Assembly: GCF_003576645.1 (NCBI RefSeq)
Contig: NC_044922.1
Span: forward strand, 19,230,773-19,294,772
Length of the DNA stretch: 64,000 bases
From: Ipomoea triloba
Taxonomy: Eukaryota > Streptophyta > Magnoliopsida > Solanales > Convolvulaceae
Direction: 5' to 3'
Below the pieces are notes generated by a model. The model had not been told where the DNA came from. It worked only from the letters and a program-made list of their open reading frames with translations, and did not search any database. Of the stretch, positions 10,894-22,155 are shown in pieces (position 1 is the first letter of the stretch; each line of letters starts with the position of its first letter). A program made the translations under genes and the position numbers.

Positions 10894-10973
10894 GAACCCA
10901 TGGAGATTCACCATACTAAAATTCTAAAAGGGTGAACCCATGGAGATTCACCATACTAAAATTCTAAAAGGGT
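10894..10973. repeat. 40-bp tandem duplication across the FBD pseudogene stop codon
   Basis: Two units, 10894-10933 and 10934-10973, are identical over 40 bases. The paralog at 16686 has a single unit. The second unit contains the terminal codons, so the duplication extends into the 3' UTR and leaves the stop in place. Confidence 0.9.
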
Positions 10974-12445
10974 AAAACCATGGGTATCCAGCCAGTCATC
11001 GCTCATAGATGCATAGTAATTGCCCGTGAAGATAATTTGTGCGTTTGGAGATGCACGAGGGAAGCATTCCAACTTCCTTTGGACTTTTCTCTCCTCGGAA
11101 GCATTCATATGCCAATCCTTCACAATAACAACTCTTTCTAGCACAGGGGATTTTGCTAGCAGCATTTTCATAAAAAGCATTTCGAGTGCGAATTCACTGA
11201 ATGATTCAATCTTGATTGTGTTAAGCATCTTCAGCTCCTGAATAACAAAGCCACTGTCTGGATCCTCTAAAAGCCTTGAAGCAGCTTCTTGGTCATCCTT
11301 CCCACGGAACTATAAATCAGGAAGAAATGAAAAACAAGCGCAACTGTCAAACATTTGAAAAAAGCAAAACAAGAAGAATCATACATGATTAACAAATATA
11401 TACTTTACCTCATCCGCAATAATCCGCAGTTCACATAGGTTGGGACATTTTTTAAGCAATTGCATAGCAACGGAGAGTTGCTTCTGACAACCAAAATTTA
11501 ATTCATATAGCTTCATTACTTGCAGATCTATTGCAGTTGGAAACACAGATACATCCATACGCTTGAAAAATTAGAAACAAAGAAACAAAATTAGCCACCA
11601 CAACAACTTTAACAAGCTAGAAGGTAAAGAATTATATCTATCCACGCATTTGCATCAAGTAAAATGAGTTAGGTTCTCACCATCAATGAAGAGCCACACA
11701 ACCAAAGAGTCTTAATGGCTTTCAAATGTGGCGCCAACCATCTTGACTCACCCACATCACACATACAATCAATAACAGACAACATTTCAAGCTTTGGAGA
11801 ACAGATCTCAAACTTATGGATCCCTTGGCAAAATCCGAAAGCAAGCTTCTCAAGTTTAGGAATACTAATACTAGAGGCAATTCCACTAACACTACACTTA
11901 AATTCAACACTGCAGAAAGCTAATGAAGTGACGTTGGAAAATATACCACAAGCATTTACAGACAAATCAATAAATGGACCACGCACTATCAGTTGCTTAA
12001 TTGTCCTACAAGAGAGTAAACAAAATGGCAGCTTATATTCTTCCGCATCAGTATGTAAACATATCTTAAGTTCCTCCACACCATTTCTTGATAGAAAAAG
12101 ACACCACCTATCAAAATCAGACTGCTACGGCGTAGGATCATCATATGAAATCCGAAGAGTAAATTTCTTAACCGGCCCATCACGGAAAAAGAGGATATTA
12201 TTGATTACGTTCACGAGGGTTCTACCTTCACCATCATAGCACTGTTTGACACTTTCCACGAAGTCTGAATCGAACACAAGCTGCCCATGCTGCAACCAAA
12301 CATCATTCTAGTGCTTTGAGAGCATAGCAGTTCTGGCGGCCACTGGGGTGCGCAAACACCCCAAAATTCTGTCCTTTACCTCTAACGGCAGCTCACTTAT
12401 TAAATCCCTACTTGCATCTGGTACGCTTTTGAGTAGCCGAGCCAT
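10956..12445 (-). pseudogene. F-box/FBD/LRR-repeat protein, copy 1, with two nonsense codons
   Basis: Three exons match copy 2 exon by exon: 11681-12445, 11409-11561 and 10956-11309, with GT-AG introns at the same places. F-box/FBD proteins are substrate adaptors of SCF ubiquitin ligases. Here codon 46 is TAG (12308-12310), replacing the conserved F-box tryptophan in SKHW of copy 2, and codon 107 is TAG (12125-12127), replacing a glutamine. All other exon lengths keep frame, and the last exon reads through the FBD region to a normal stop, so decay is recent. A truncated product would be only 45 residues. Rare stop read-through or a sequencing error cannot be excluded, but two independent stops make loss of function likely. 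It is separated from copy 2 by a solo LTR. Confidence 0.85.
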
Positions 12446-12760
12446 TAAATTGAAAGAACAATGAGGCTTCGGTCGAAATCAAAAGCTAAAATCCTTCTAT
12501 TCTTCAACTGTAAATTTAGTATTTCGTAAATAAAATGAAATTAGAAAGCTAAGAGTTGGGGAGAAAACAGAGATTGGGGGGAAAAGTGACAGAAACCCTC
12601 ACCTCTTGAAGATTAGCCGTGGAGCAGAGTAGCAAACGCCAGACAGAGAAGATTAAGGCTGTCCGCCGGTGGAGAGACAGAGAGACAGCTGAGTTGCAGG
12701 GCTAAAGGGCGAAGCCTGAGTGTTGAACTAGAGTCTGGGGATTTCATTTTCGTTGTAGAG
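12446..12760 (-). promoter_or_regulatory. Upstream/5' UTR region of FBD copy 1
   Basis: Homologous to the region upstream of copy 2. It includes the sequence AGAGGTGAGGG on the minus strand (near 12600), conserved in all three upstream copies and resembling the donor of a 5' UTR intron. Confidence 0.5.
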
Positions 12761-12879
12761 GATGGTGATTTTGCCAATTATAGTCCTAAACTTTAAAATT
12801 GAGTGGTTTTTGAGTTTCAAAATATTGCCAACTATGGTACTTTGAGTTTCAAAATGTTAAGAAGGCGCGGGAGAAGGCG

Positions 12880-13225
12880 TCAGTGGAAATCGAAACCTAA
12901 AATCGTTATACTCTTCAACTGCAAGATTCCATATTTCGTAAATAAAAAGGAAATTAGGAACCTAAGCATTGTTTTCAAGGAAAAAAAAAGATGGAAAGAA
13001 AACAGAGATTGGGGAAAGTGACAGAAACCCTCACCTTTGATGTTTGGTCTGGGCCTTTGCGGGTTAGGAAAGCCGAAGGGAAACGAATCAGAATAGCATA
13101 CACCAGATGGAGAAGACAAAGGCCGGCCGCCGGTGGAGCTGAGTGGAGACTGGAGAATCGCGGTGGAGAGACAGAGAGACGGCTGAGTGTTGAACTAGAG
13201 TATAGGGATTTGCCACCAATAGTCT
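12880..13225 (-). promoter_or_regulatory. Orphan copy of the FBD upstream region, no gene attached
   Basis: From about 12885 the sequence repeats the upstream region of copy 2 (18190-18500): the stretch with gatttggtctgggcctttgc-type text, the rggaaagc motif and the GC-rich ggccggccgccggtggagctg core (split here for length) all recur. No F-box exon follows on the minus strand; instead the copy 1 upstream region begins. This suggests a deleted third gene or duplication of the promoter alone. Confidence 0.6.
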
Positions 13226-13831
13226 ACCATTTGTGCTCCATTGAATTTCAAAATGTTACGGAGTACTAAGAGCACTCAGTTTAGTTATTTCGCGGTAATT
13301 GAGGAGTTTTTGTAAGTGTGATTAGGAAAGAGAATATGGGAGAAAAGAAAAAAAGAGAAAAAGAAAATAGAAAAGAAAAATAAATTCTGACAATTTAAAT
13401 AAAAAAACAAAAAACAAAAACGAAAAGGTGGTATAAAGTCAGACTGGCGGCCACTCTGACTCGCCCATGCGGGCGCGTGTGGACATGGGTGCGAAGTGCG
13501 CCCAACCGCGCACTTCGCGGCTGTTGTTTTTTTTTTTTTTTTTTCTGCCATTCCTGACATTAACTCTACATTTGCACGAGAATTATTTCTTCAAATATTA
13601 TCCTTCACACCAGTTTAAGATTGCTTCTTCAAGATCATAGCCTGACATGAACCTCACAATATTTGTTGATGTAGTTGCTCTAACTATGAAGGCCAAAAAT
13701 TTCCCTTTCATCTTCTATTTTAGATTTTCAAAATAAGTATTTATTTATTGTAATTTATCCATGCATATCATAAAATTGTATTATCTATAAATTTATTTGA
13801 TACTGTAACTATTGTCTACGAGACGAGGAGA
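13226..13831. other. Intergenic; GC-rich palindromic patch
   Basis: No gene. At 13488-13520 the sequence gcgaagtgcgcccaaccgcg and its continuation form a short inverted repeat (GCGAAGTGCGC against GCGCACTTCGC), followed by a T-run of about 20, which looks like a MITE or retro-copy remnant. Confidence 0.4.
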
Positions 13832-14143
13832 CAGGGCCGGATTTTAGGGCGTGCAAGATGGGCAACAGCACAGGATCCCAAAATTTAGAGGCCCCTAGTC
13901 CAGCCCTAGGTCCAATAGTTAGTATATGTATTTGCGTCAAAGAATGCTAGACAGCTCTTTTTAAATAAAATATTTGTAGTTAGTATTATCTTTAGAATTT
14001 TGTTCATAATAAATAAAGTTTGAATTCAGCTTTTTTGCATTTTTTTCTTTGCAATTTTTCTTCAATTCGCAGTTTATTTATACTTTGATAGGGTCTCACT
14101 TACTTACCAGCACAGGGCCACGCAAATAAAAAAATCGGCTCTG
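13832..14143. mobile_element. hAT-type MITE (CAGGGCCGG ends)
   Basis: Starts CAGGGCCGGATTTTAGGGCG and ends with the degenerate inverse ...CGGCTCTG. Flanking octamers cgaggaga and tgaagaga agree at six of eight positions, consistent with an old 8-bp hAT duplication. Non-coding. Confidence 0.6.
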
Positions 14144-14311
14144 TGAAGAGATATTTGGTCCAATCCTAAACGACTCAAGTACATGTGGTCATTTGCTAGG
14201 TTTTATCTAATCAACAAAATTGTCATGTAGCACGTATGACATTGATAACTTGTAACGTTCTATCACGCAAAAAGAAGATGAAATACACATTTGTTTTTAT
14301 TACATGCTTCC

Positions 14312-16188
14312 TGTCACGCCCCACTTCTAGGACATGACCCGGCCGTATCGTTACGTGAAAACCTGTAACAATACGAAGCCTAACCATACATACCTCTCGA
14401 AACCTTCATAACAACACTTGAATACATAATAATTCTACAACAAAGAACTAGTTCTTCCCAAAACACTCATCAATTCACCACTATTAAATATTTACAATCA
14501 ATAGTAGTATGTCCAAAATGCATCACAAGCACCAAAATCAAGCACAAGGGATTACCAGAAATACAAAGGGTCGAAGGGAATATCCGAATAACCAAAAGCT
14601 CGTGATATGCTCCAATACTAGGACTAAGTTTTCTGATCTCCTAGTTTCAAAAGTCACCTTCAAGATCCCACCACTTGCGCCTCGTACTATTCACATATCC
14701 TTAACTACTCTAAAACATGAGGAAAAATACAAATAATGAGCTAATGCCCAGTAAGTGATACCCTTCTCAACCCGGATCAAGTAACCTTAAAGCTTTAGAG
14801 TAATTTAATAGGTGCAAATCACGATCTTCAAACTGTATCGAAGCCATATAATTCCATCATACCATACACAGGTTCTCCAAAGTAGAAACTTTAGCTTTAG
14901 CTACATGGGCATCAACATTATTTCATAACACAATACTTCAAAGCTCAAATCATTCTTTAACCCATGACTTATTGGCAAACTACACCCACCATTATACCTT
15001 GTGGCATAGGCCATTATCGGTATAATGATCTAATAAGACTCGACGATTCGGAATGAGTCAGGCTCGACGATTCGGAATGAGCCGGATGGAACGTTCCAAC
15101 AAATAATTCAAAAGTAAAGACTCGACGATTCGGAATGAGTCAAGCTCGACGATTCGGAATGAGCATTTAGGAACGTTCCAAGCCGAAAAAAATAAATACA
15201 AATTGTAGGTTGCCTCATGAGTTTGGTCAAACATTCCAAATAATTCTTATAATCAAATAGCCCATTGTAGCAAAAATCGTTTCCTTAACATACACCACAT
15301 AACAAAGTACATATCCAAAAGTAATATGAAATCCGTATAGCTCATAACTTGGCAAAACAAATCTGACTTCATAAACTAATAATTGCCAAATAACTTACTT
15401 GATCCTCTCTTATAGCAAAACCCCTTAGTACAAATCACACTTACAATTAAAGTCCAAAAGGTCATGTTCACCTATTCACAAAATCCATACTTAGGCATGC
15501 CCAAAGATATCTATAATCAAGTTTAATAGTCCAAAAACATATCATAGCACTTCTTCAAACATATACTTAAAAATTAATAATAATAACTCATAAATCGCAT
15601 AATAGTGAACTCACACTTTAACAATCATAAATAGCTTGAGTCATACTATATCAAAAGCCCAACATATTGTTAACTCAAACTAATCCTAAAATGGGTATTC
15701 CAATTGGTAGATATTCCAAATAAGTTATGGGTTTTGCAAAATAAGGAGAGAAGAGTTAACCACTTACCTAAAACATCCAAATCTTAGCTATTTAGCTCAC
15801 CCAAATACTCCTTGTCAAAACCCTAATATTTTCAAAGCATCACTCTTAGGGCTCCAATGATAAACCCAACTAAAAAAGAGTGAAATATGAAGGTCAAACT
15901 TACCTTGAATACTCCAAAAATTACTTGACCTAAGCTTGAAGAATATGGAGATCAAAGCTTCAAGATTTTTCCTTCCCTTATCTCTCTAGCAACTCTCCTT
16001 ATCTTCTTTCAAAATGAGTTATATTCTTGCAAATGGGATATTTATCAAGACAAGTGATTCCTTAACCTTTAAGTGTAAGGAAGGGTAATTTGGTAATTTT
16101 ATCCAAGGTCAAATTAAGAAGCTTTGACTTGTTGACTTCACTTAATAAACATAAGTATAATTGTTTTTCTAAAAATATGGGTATTACA
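14312..16188 (-). mobile_element. Solo LTR of a Ty3/gypsy-type element, 1877 bp
   Basis: The plus strand reads TGTCACGCCCC...GGGTATTACA, that is TGTAATACCC...GGGGCGTGACA on the minus strand, a terminus pair typical of Tekay/Del-like chromovirus LTRs. A perfect 5-bp target duplication, cttcc, lies at 14307-14311 and 16189-16193. There is no internal coding region or second LTR, so this is a solo LTR left by LTR-LTR recombination. It holds four copies of a 20-bp unit (15046-15174). Confidence 0.85.
15046..15174. repeat. Four copies of a 20-bp unit inside the solo LTR
   Basis: CTCGACGATTCGGAATGAG recurs four times in two pairs, each pair followed by a ggaacgttcc palindrome. It is too short and irregular for CRISPR and lies within a plant LTR. 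Confidence 0.85.
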
Positions 16189-16199
16189 CTTCCATCAAA

Positions 16200-16380
16200 G
16201 ATTACATCTTTATTATGTGTTGATCTATTTGTAACGTAATGAATTTTTCTGTTAATGGTTATTATGTGTTGATCTGTTGATGATTATTAGGTTATTATGT
16301 GTTGATCTATTGATGATTATTATTATGTGTTGACCTATTTGTAACGTAATGAAATTTTCTGTTGATGATGTTATGATTGA
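16200..16380. repeat. Irregular tandem repeat (ttattatgtgttgatct units)
   Basis: The unit ttattatgtgttgatct recurs four times, and the longer segment with tttgtaacgtaatgaa occurs twice, about 120 bases apart. Confidence 0.7.
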
Positions 16381-16685
16381 GAACCTCTCATTTATATGAA
16401 AATGCTTTAATGACTAGAAATTGGCCTATTTATGGCATGAATTTTTCTGACTATCAAATGCCTTAACATTGTTAGATGAACTAATTTACGCACAAAAAAA
16501 AAAGGAGCAGCATAATTGAGGTAATTTATATTAACAAAAGCAAATAGTATTTCTTAATTGCCCACAATGCTAGCTGATTACAATTCCCTCATGCTGAACA
16601 ACTTAGAAAACACTTCAATTTACAACACAACCTTTGCTTACATTTCTAAGCTACAACCAAATAGAACCCATGGAGATTCACTATA

Positions 16686-18166
16686 CTAAATTTCATAAAG
16701 GCTAAAACCATGGGTATCGGACCAATCATCACGCATAGACGTATGGTAATTGCCCGCGTAGAAAATTTGTGCGTTTGGAGATGCACGAGGGAAGCATTCC
16801 AACTTCCTTTGGATTTTCACCTCCGAGGCATTCATACCCCAAGACTTCACAATAACAACTCTTTCTAGCGCAGGGGATTTTGAGAGCAGCATTTTCATAA
16901 AAAGCATTTCAAGTGAGAATTCCCTGAATGATTCAATCTTGATTGTGTTAAGCATCTTCAACTCTTGAATAACAAAGCCACTGTTTGGTTCCTCCAAAAG
17001 CCTTGAAGCATCTTCTTTGTCATCCTTCCAACAGGACTATAACTCAAGAAGAAATGAAAAACAAGCACAACTATGAGACATTTGAATAAGCAAAACAAGA
17101 AGAATCTTACATGATTGCCAAATATATACTCTACCTTATACGCAATGATATGCAGTTCACATAGGTTGAGACATTTTTGAAGCAATTGCAAAGCAACGGC
17201 GAGTTGCTTCCGACAACCAAAATCTAAATCATATAGCTTCATTACTTGTAGATTTATTGCAGTTGGAAACACAGATACATCCATATGCTTAAAAAATAGG
17301 AACGAAGAAACAAAATTAGCCACCACAAGAACTTTAACAAGCTAGAAGGTAAAGAATTATATATATCCATGCATTGCATCAAGTAAAATGAGTTAGATTC
17401 TTACCCACAACGAAGAGCCACACAACCAAAGAGTCTTAATGACTTTCAAATGTGGCGCCAACCATCTCGACTTAACCTCCAATATATAATCAATAACACA
17501 CAACATTTCAAGCTTTGGAGGACTGATCTCAAACTTATTGATCCCACGACAAAATCCGAAAGCCAGCTTCTCAAGTTTAGGAATACTAATACTAGAGGCA
17601 ATTCCATTAACACTGCGCTTAAATTCAACTTTGCAGAAAACTAATGAAGTGACGTTGGAAAATATACCACAAGCATTTACAGGCAAATCAATAAAGGGAC
17701 CACGAACTATCAGTTGCTTAATTGTCCTGCAATAGAGTAAACAAAATGGTAGCTTATATTCCTCCTCATCAGTATCTAAACATATGTTAAGTTCCTCCAC
17801 TCCATTTCTTGACAGAAAAAGACACCACCTATCAAAATAAGACTGTTGCGCCCTAGGATCATCAGATGAAATCCGTAGAGTAAATTTCTTAACCGGCTCG
17901 GCACGGAAAAAGAGGATATTATTGATTATGTTCACGAGGGTTATACCTTCATCATCATAGCACCGTTCGACACATTGCAAGAATTCCCAATCGAATGTAA
18001 GCCGCCCATGTTGCAACCAAACATCATTCCAGTGCTTTGAGAGCATAACAGTTCTGGCGGCCTCTGGGGTGCGCAAACACCCCAAAATTCTGTCCTTTAC
18101 CTCTAAAGGCAGCTCACTTATTAAATCCCTACTTGCATCCGGTACGGCTTTGAGTCGCCCAGCCAT
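16686..18166 (-). CDS. F-box/FBD/LRR-repeat protein, copy 2, apparently intact
   Basis: Joining three exons, 17405-18166, 17135-17287 and 16686-17036, gives 1266 bases and 421 residues, the usual size for plant F-box/FBD/LRR proteins. The introns (117 and 98 bp) have GT-AG ends, and all junctions are phase 0. The F-box is at about residues 14-58 (LISELPLEVKDRILGCLRTP, then W46). An LRR-like region with NVTSLVF and PKLEKLAF segments spans about 120-300. The last exon carries the FBD-like region (LKMLNTIKIE, ALERVVIV, CFPRASPNAQI). The F-box binds SKP1 within SCF E3 ligases and the LRR/FBD part is thought to choose the substrate, which is unknown here. The start is the first ATG before the F-box and is shared with copy 1. 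It is the only ordinary gene in the window without an obvious lesion. Confidence 0.88.
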
Positions 18167-18500
18167 TAAATTGAAAGAACAATGAGGCGTCGGTCGAAAT
18201 CGAAACCTAAAATCCTTCTATTATTCAACTGCAAGATTCCATATTTCGTAAATAAAAAGGAAATTAGGAAGCAAAGAGTTGTTTAAAAAAAAAGGAAGCT
18301 AAGAGTGGGAAAGAAAACAGAGATTGGGGAAAGTGACAGAAACCCTCACCTCTGATGTTTGGTCTGGGCCTTTGCGGGTTAGGAAAGCTGAAGGGAAACG
18401 GATCAGAATAGCATACGCCAGACGGAGAAGACTCTAAGAGAAGACTAAGGCCGGCCGCCGGTGGAGCTGAGGGGAGACTGGAGAATCGCGGTGGAGCTGA
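18167..18500 (-). promoter_or_regulatory. Upstream/5' UTR region of FBD copy 2
   Basis: A GC-rich core (ggccggccgccggtgg at about 18450) and a conserved AG|GTGAGGG at 18350/18349 on the minus strand suggest a 5' UTR exon ending at 18350 and an intron leading to the coding exon. The same arrangement is seen upstream of copy 1 and in the orphan copy at 12880. Confidence 0.5.
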
Positions 18501-18631
18501 GTGGTTGAAGGGCGAAGGATTATATATATATATTTAAGAGCAAATACCAATTTCGCAGGGTCAGTAGTACTCAAAAAAAAATATTGCCAACTATGGTTAT
18601 TTGAGTTTCAAAATGTTGAGAAGGCGCTGGA

Positions 18632-18665
18632 GAATGCGACAAAAGGCGACTCCTTTGTCGCATTC
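18632..18665. repeat. Short hairpin, 14-bp arms
   Basis: GAATGCGACAAAGG-like left arm pairs with CCTTTGTCGCATTC after a five-base loop, with one bulged A. It is absent from the matching stretch near 12850, so it was added after the duplication. The rest of 18501-19004 shows no gene. Confidence 0.6.
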
Positions 18666-19015
18666 TTCTTTTTCGTTATCAGTGACTGTCGAACGGTCGC
18701 CGATCACTTTTTTGTCTGAAATATTTGCCGGAGAATAGGCGGATCCCTAATGACCTGTGACAGCAAGTTGTTTATTAATTGTTGATGAGTGTAATTGCAC
18801 ATTTAAAAAGTTAAAGGGCTAATTGACATTTTAGCTAAAGTTTGAAGGTCTATTTGATTTTTTTTCCTATTATTTTTTAGTTTTTTCTAGTTGTACATTA
18901 AATTCAAACATTCGTTTTCAGAGAGAAAAAGAAAATATTTAATGGCTAAAATTAATATTAAATTTAAAGGAGTCAATGTGCCTCCACTAAAGCTAAAATC
19001 CACAACCTCTTATAC

Positions 19016-20804
19016 TTTTTTTTTTTTTTTGAAAATAAACTTATCATTCACCATAATAGAATCAAACAACACCAGAAAGAAACTGAGGGCTAGAATCCAG
19101 AAATACAACAGGACCTCCCTCAATATTACAAGAAGCATGATATGCCACAGTATGAGCGGCAATATTACTACTACGTTTAGCGAAAACAAAACAAACATAC
19201 GGTAAAGATTTCAACAAAAGTCTAATGTCATGAATAATAGTCCCAAACAGAGAGAAATCTAGACCACCTTGTACCGCTCTAGTAACAACCTGGGCATCAG
19301 TTTCGAGGATCACCCGCTCCCAACCCATCAACTTTATCCAACTCAAAGCTTCCCTCGCCCCCATAGCTTCCGCTTCCCGAACCGAATATAGGCCCATCAT
19401 GCTATTCATGCACACTCCAACCACAATACCCGTCTTATCACGACAAACCCAGCCAAAACCCATTCTCCGGTGATGCACAGCCATCGACACATCAATGTTT
19501 AGTTTCAAGTATCCTGGTGGCGGTGGCAGCCAACTTGTCGAGTCCAAAACAGCAGTATTAGAAATGAGTGCACATTCATGCGTAGCTACTGTCACTTTCT
19601 TCCAATTTTCATAAAATGCTAATGCATGTTGAACTACTGTTATAGGAGGCATACTAGTATTCTTCCAACACAGTGAGTTGCGGTTTTCCCATAATGCCCA
19701 GCACACCATGACCACCTTTTCTAGCATATTCTTTGAAAGCACATTCCACATCTCTGCAAGCCAAGACTGGGCAGAATCCACATAAGATAAGTTCCATGCA
19801 GCATCTAATTCACGCCAACAATCACGAGCAAAAGAGCAATATAATTCGCGAACAGGTGAACAACGGACTCATTTGCCAAGCCGCATAACATACACACCTG
19901 ATCACAATTAACCCGCTTCATATATAATAAATCCTTTGTTGGGAGACGCATTGAACAAAGAGTCCAGAAAAAACATTTATTAGCTTTTGGAGGTATATTC
20001 AAAGACCACACCCCGTCCACCCTAACTCCCTCTCCGTTCGCTCAATCCCCTTTGCAAGCCTATACGCACTCTTAACCGTGTAAAAACCCTTCTCCTCCCT
20101 GCCCCAATACATAGAATCCCCTACATTTGAAAGAGGAATAGGAACATTCATAATGAAGTCAACATCCCTTGGGCAAAACATATCTCTCAAAAGCTCATAG
20201 TCCCACTGTTTTTGACTTGGGCAAAACAAATTCTGGACACAAGGCTCATTTAAATAGATAGGCTCTGGGGTAGCAACAAAAGGGTTCTCAGCATCCGGTA
20301 ACCACGGATCCCCCCACACCCTTACTTTACTTCCATCCCCTATTCTCCACCGCACACCCGCCCTTACCAGATTTGGAGATTCCCGAATACTTGACCACAC
20401 AAAAGAAGGGTTAGACCCCACCCCTGCATTCAAGAAAGAAGAATTCGGGAAATATCGGGCTTTAAAGACCCTCGAGACAAGAGCATTAGGATACATAAGA
20501 AACCTCCACCCCTGCTTACCAAGTAAAGCTAAATTCATTTCTCTCACCGTGCGAAACCCCATCCCTCCTTGCATTTTAGGCTTGCACAGATCACCCCACG
20601 TACTCCACCTAATTCCTCTCCCCCCACGCCCTTCACACCCCCACCAATAGGAATTCATGATCCTTTCAATCTCCTCACACAAGCCCTTCGGTAATAAGAA
20701 CATCTACATAGCATAATTAGGAATACTCTGCAGCACTGTTTTTAACAGAACCTCCCTACCAGCCCGAAAGGATGTTGTGGTTGGTACCAAATTGTTTCCT
20801 TGTT
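19016..20804 (-). mobile_element. 5'-truncated LINE (L1-type non-LTR retrotransposon)
   Basis: The minus strand ends in a poly(A) tail (T-run at 19016-19030) and encodes the C-terminal part of a plant LINE ORF2. An 11-bp target duplication, acctcttatac, flanks it at 19005-19015 and 20805-20815. The first 37 bases of the insert at its 5' end (20768-20804) are not LINE sequence but an inverted copy of the flanking host DNA. Confidence 0.85.
19062..20703 (-). pseudogene. LINE ORF2 C-terminal part: RT thumb region, zf-RVT and RNase H, frameshifted
   Basis: Three consecutive minus-strand frames cover one protein. 20703-19999 has the post-RT region (WWGCEGRGGRGIRW, WRIGDGSKVRVWGDPWLP, FYTVKSAYRLA). 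20020-19805 has the zinc-binding zf-RVT (IPPKANKCFFWTL, CMLCGLANESVVHLFANC-like). 19781-19062 carries RNase H (LNIDVS, EAEAMGAREAL, LETDAQVV, SSNIAAH: the D, E, D and H/D positions are present). Two frameshifts, near 20010 and 19790, break it, and the reverse transcriptase core and endonuclease are missing through 5' truncation. ORF2 would copy its own RNA at nicked target DNA. Confidence 0.88.
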
Positions 20805-20849
20805 ACCTCTTATACCAGGAAACAATTTGGTACCAACCACAACATCCTT
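20768..20849. repeat. Perfect 33-bp inverted repeat at the LINE 5' junction
   Basis: The arm at 20768-20800 is the exact reverse complement of 20817-20849; the 16-base loop contains the LINE target duplication (20805-20815). The right arm is host flank and the left arm is part of the insertion. 20850-21096 beyond it shows no gene. Confidence 0.95.
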
Positions 20850-21109
20850 GGCTTTTCTATCACCATTTAATATAATTTGCACTAATGAATTATTGATTTC
20901 TCCTTTTAAAATGAATGAATTGTTTAAATTTCATTGGTTGGAATACTGAGTAAGTGATATTTCAAAAATATAAAATTCTAACTCCTAAATTTTAATTGAT
21001 GTCCAATTTTTTTTTTAAATCAATATAAAACATTATGTTTTGCCTAGCATTTAACCTATAGATAATACATTAATCAATTAAAATTTATCTTATCAAATAT
21101 ATATATATA

Positions 21110-22084
21110 GAGTCCCCATCAGATGCGGCCAGTTTTCCCCGTGCGGCTGTGTGGCCTTATTTGCACCATTAGATCTCATGATCTAAGGTTTCATATTAAT
21201 CCAAACAAAACAGGCGCCGATCTTTAGCTATGCGAACGGGAAGGATAATGTTGGCAATTCACTACAATTTCAAAACCAGATCAGATTAGACGACAACGGA
21301 GACTTGAAGTCGACGAGCACTGAGCAACAAACACCAGACGAGCGTAGAAGGGACTCCATCACCAACAACGAGCGCTCCGTTATGAACAAAACGCATAGGT
21401 CGACTCCAACAGATAAACGAGAATGGAGTAATTCGCAATACTCTGTGCATTATCAACATTAATCTGGTTCATATTTGAGATAATATTGGTGTAATTCGCA
21501 ATAGTAAGTGTATTTGGTGTGTGGTGTGTTTTAATCTGAGAACTGGTGCATTTTATAACGTATAATGATGTGTTTTAATTTTGTTGGTGCATTTGAATTG
21601 AGTGGTGTATTTCGGTATGGTTGGGAATGGTGTGTTTTAATTTGTCCAGTGGTGCATTTTATAACGGAATGGTGTGTTTTAATTTGTCCAGTGGTGCATT
21701 TTATAACGTAATGGTGTGTTTTAATTTGTCCAGTGGTGCATTTTATAACGTATAATGGTGTGTTTTAACTTTTAATACACATGGTGGTGAATTTTACGAG
21801 AGTAGTTGCATTTGGTGTGTGGTGGTTATGTGGTGTGTTTTAATTTAAGAACTGGTGCATTTTAGTATGTAGAATGGTGTGTTTTAATAATACGTTTGTT
21901 GGTGTATTCTGTACTCTAAAATTACCTTCCCACTTACAATTACCATAAAGCCCCCACTTAAGTTACGCGAATTAAACTTCCTAAATCTTAATATATAACC
22001 TCCACCGTCAGATCACCTCCATCCAGCGGCATACCTTTGGCCACACGACCGCACGTAATGCACAGGCCGCATTTGATTAATTTT
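21110..22084. mobile_element. (TA)n-bounded element E3 with TIRs and a GTGCATTTT/GTGTGTTTTAA array
   Basis: It lies between (TA)n tracts at 21097-21109 and 22085-22109. The ends are imperfect inverted repeats of about 60 bp: ATCAGATGCGGCCAG and GTGCGGCTGTGTGGCC on the left correspond to ATCAAATGCGGCCTG and GTGCGGTCGTGTGGCC in the reverse complement of the right end. The interior (21530-21900) alternates tggtgtgttttaa (about eight times) with gtgcattttataacg-like units. The first 300 bases have no clear frame. Architecture matches E1 and E4 although the sequence differs. Confidence 0.6.
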
Positions 22085-22155
22085 CTATATATATATATAT
22101 ATATATATAATCATATATTCAGCAACATTCACAATTTTAATCCAAATACATGTTA

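Noticed and set aside
15046..15174. CRISPR-like array
   Set aside because: Four 20-bp units in two pairs within a plant LTR; no uniform spacers, no cas genes, eukaryotic context.
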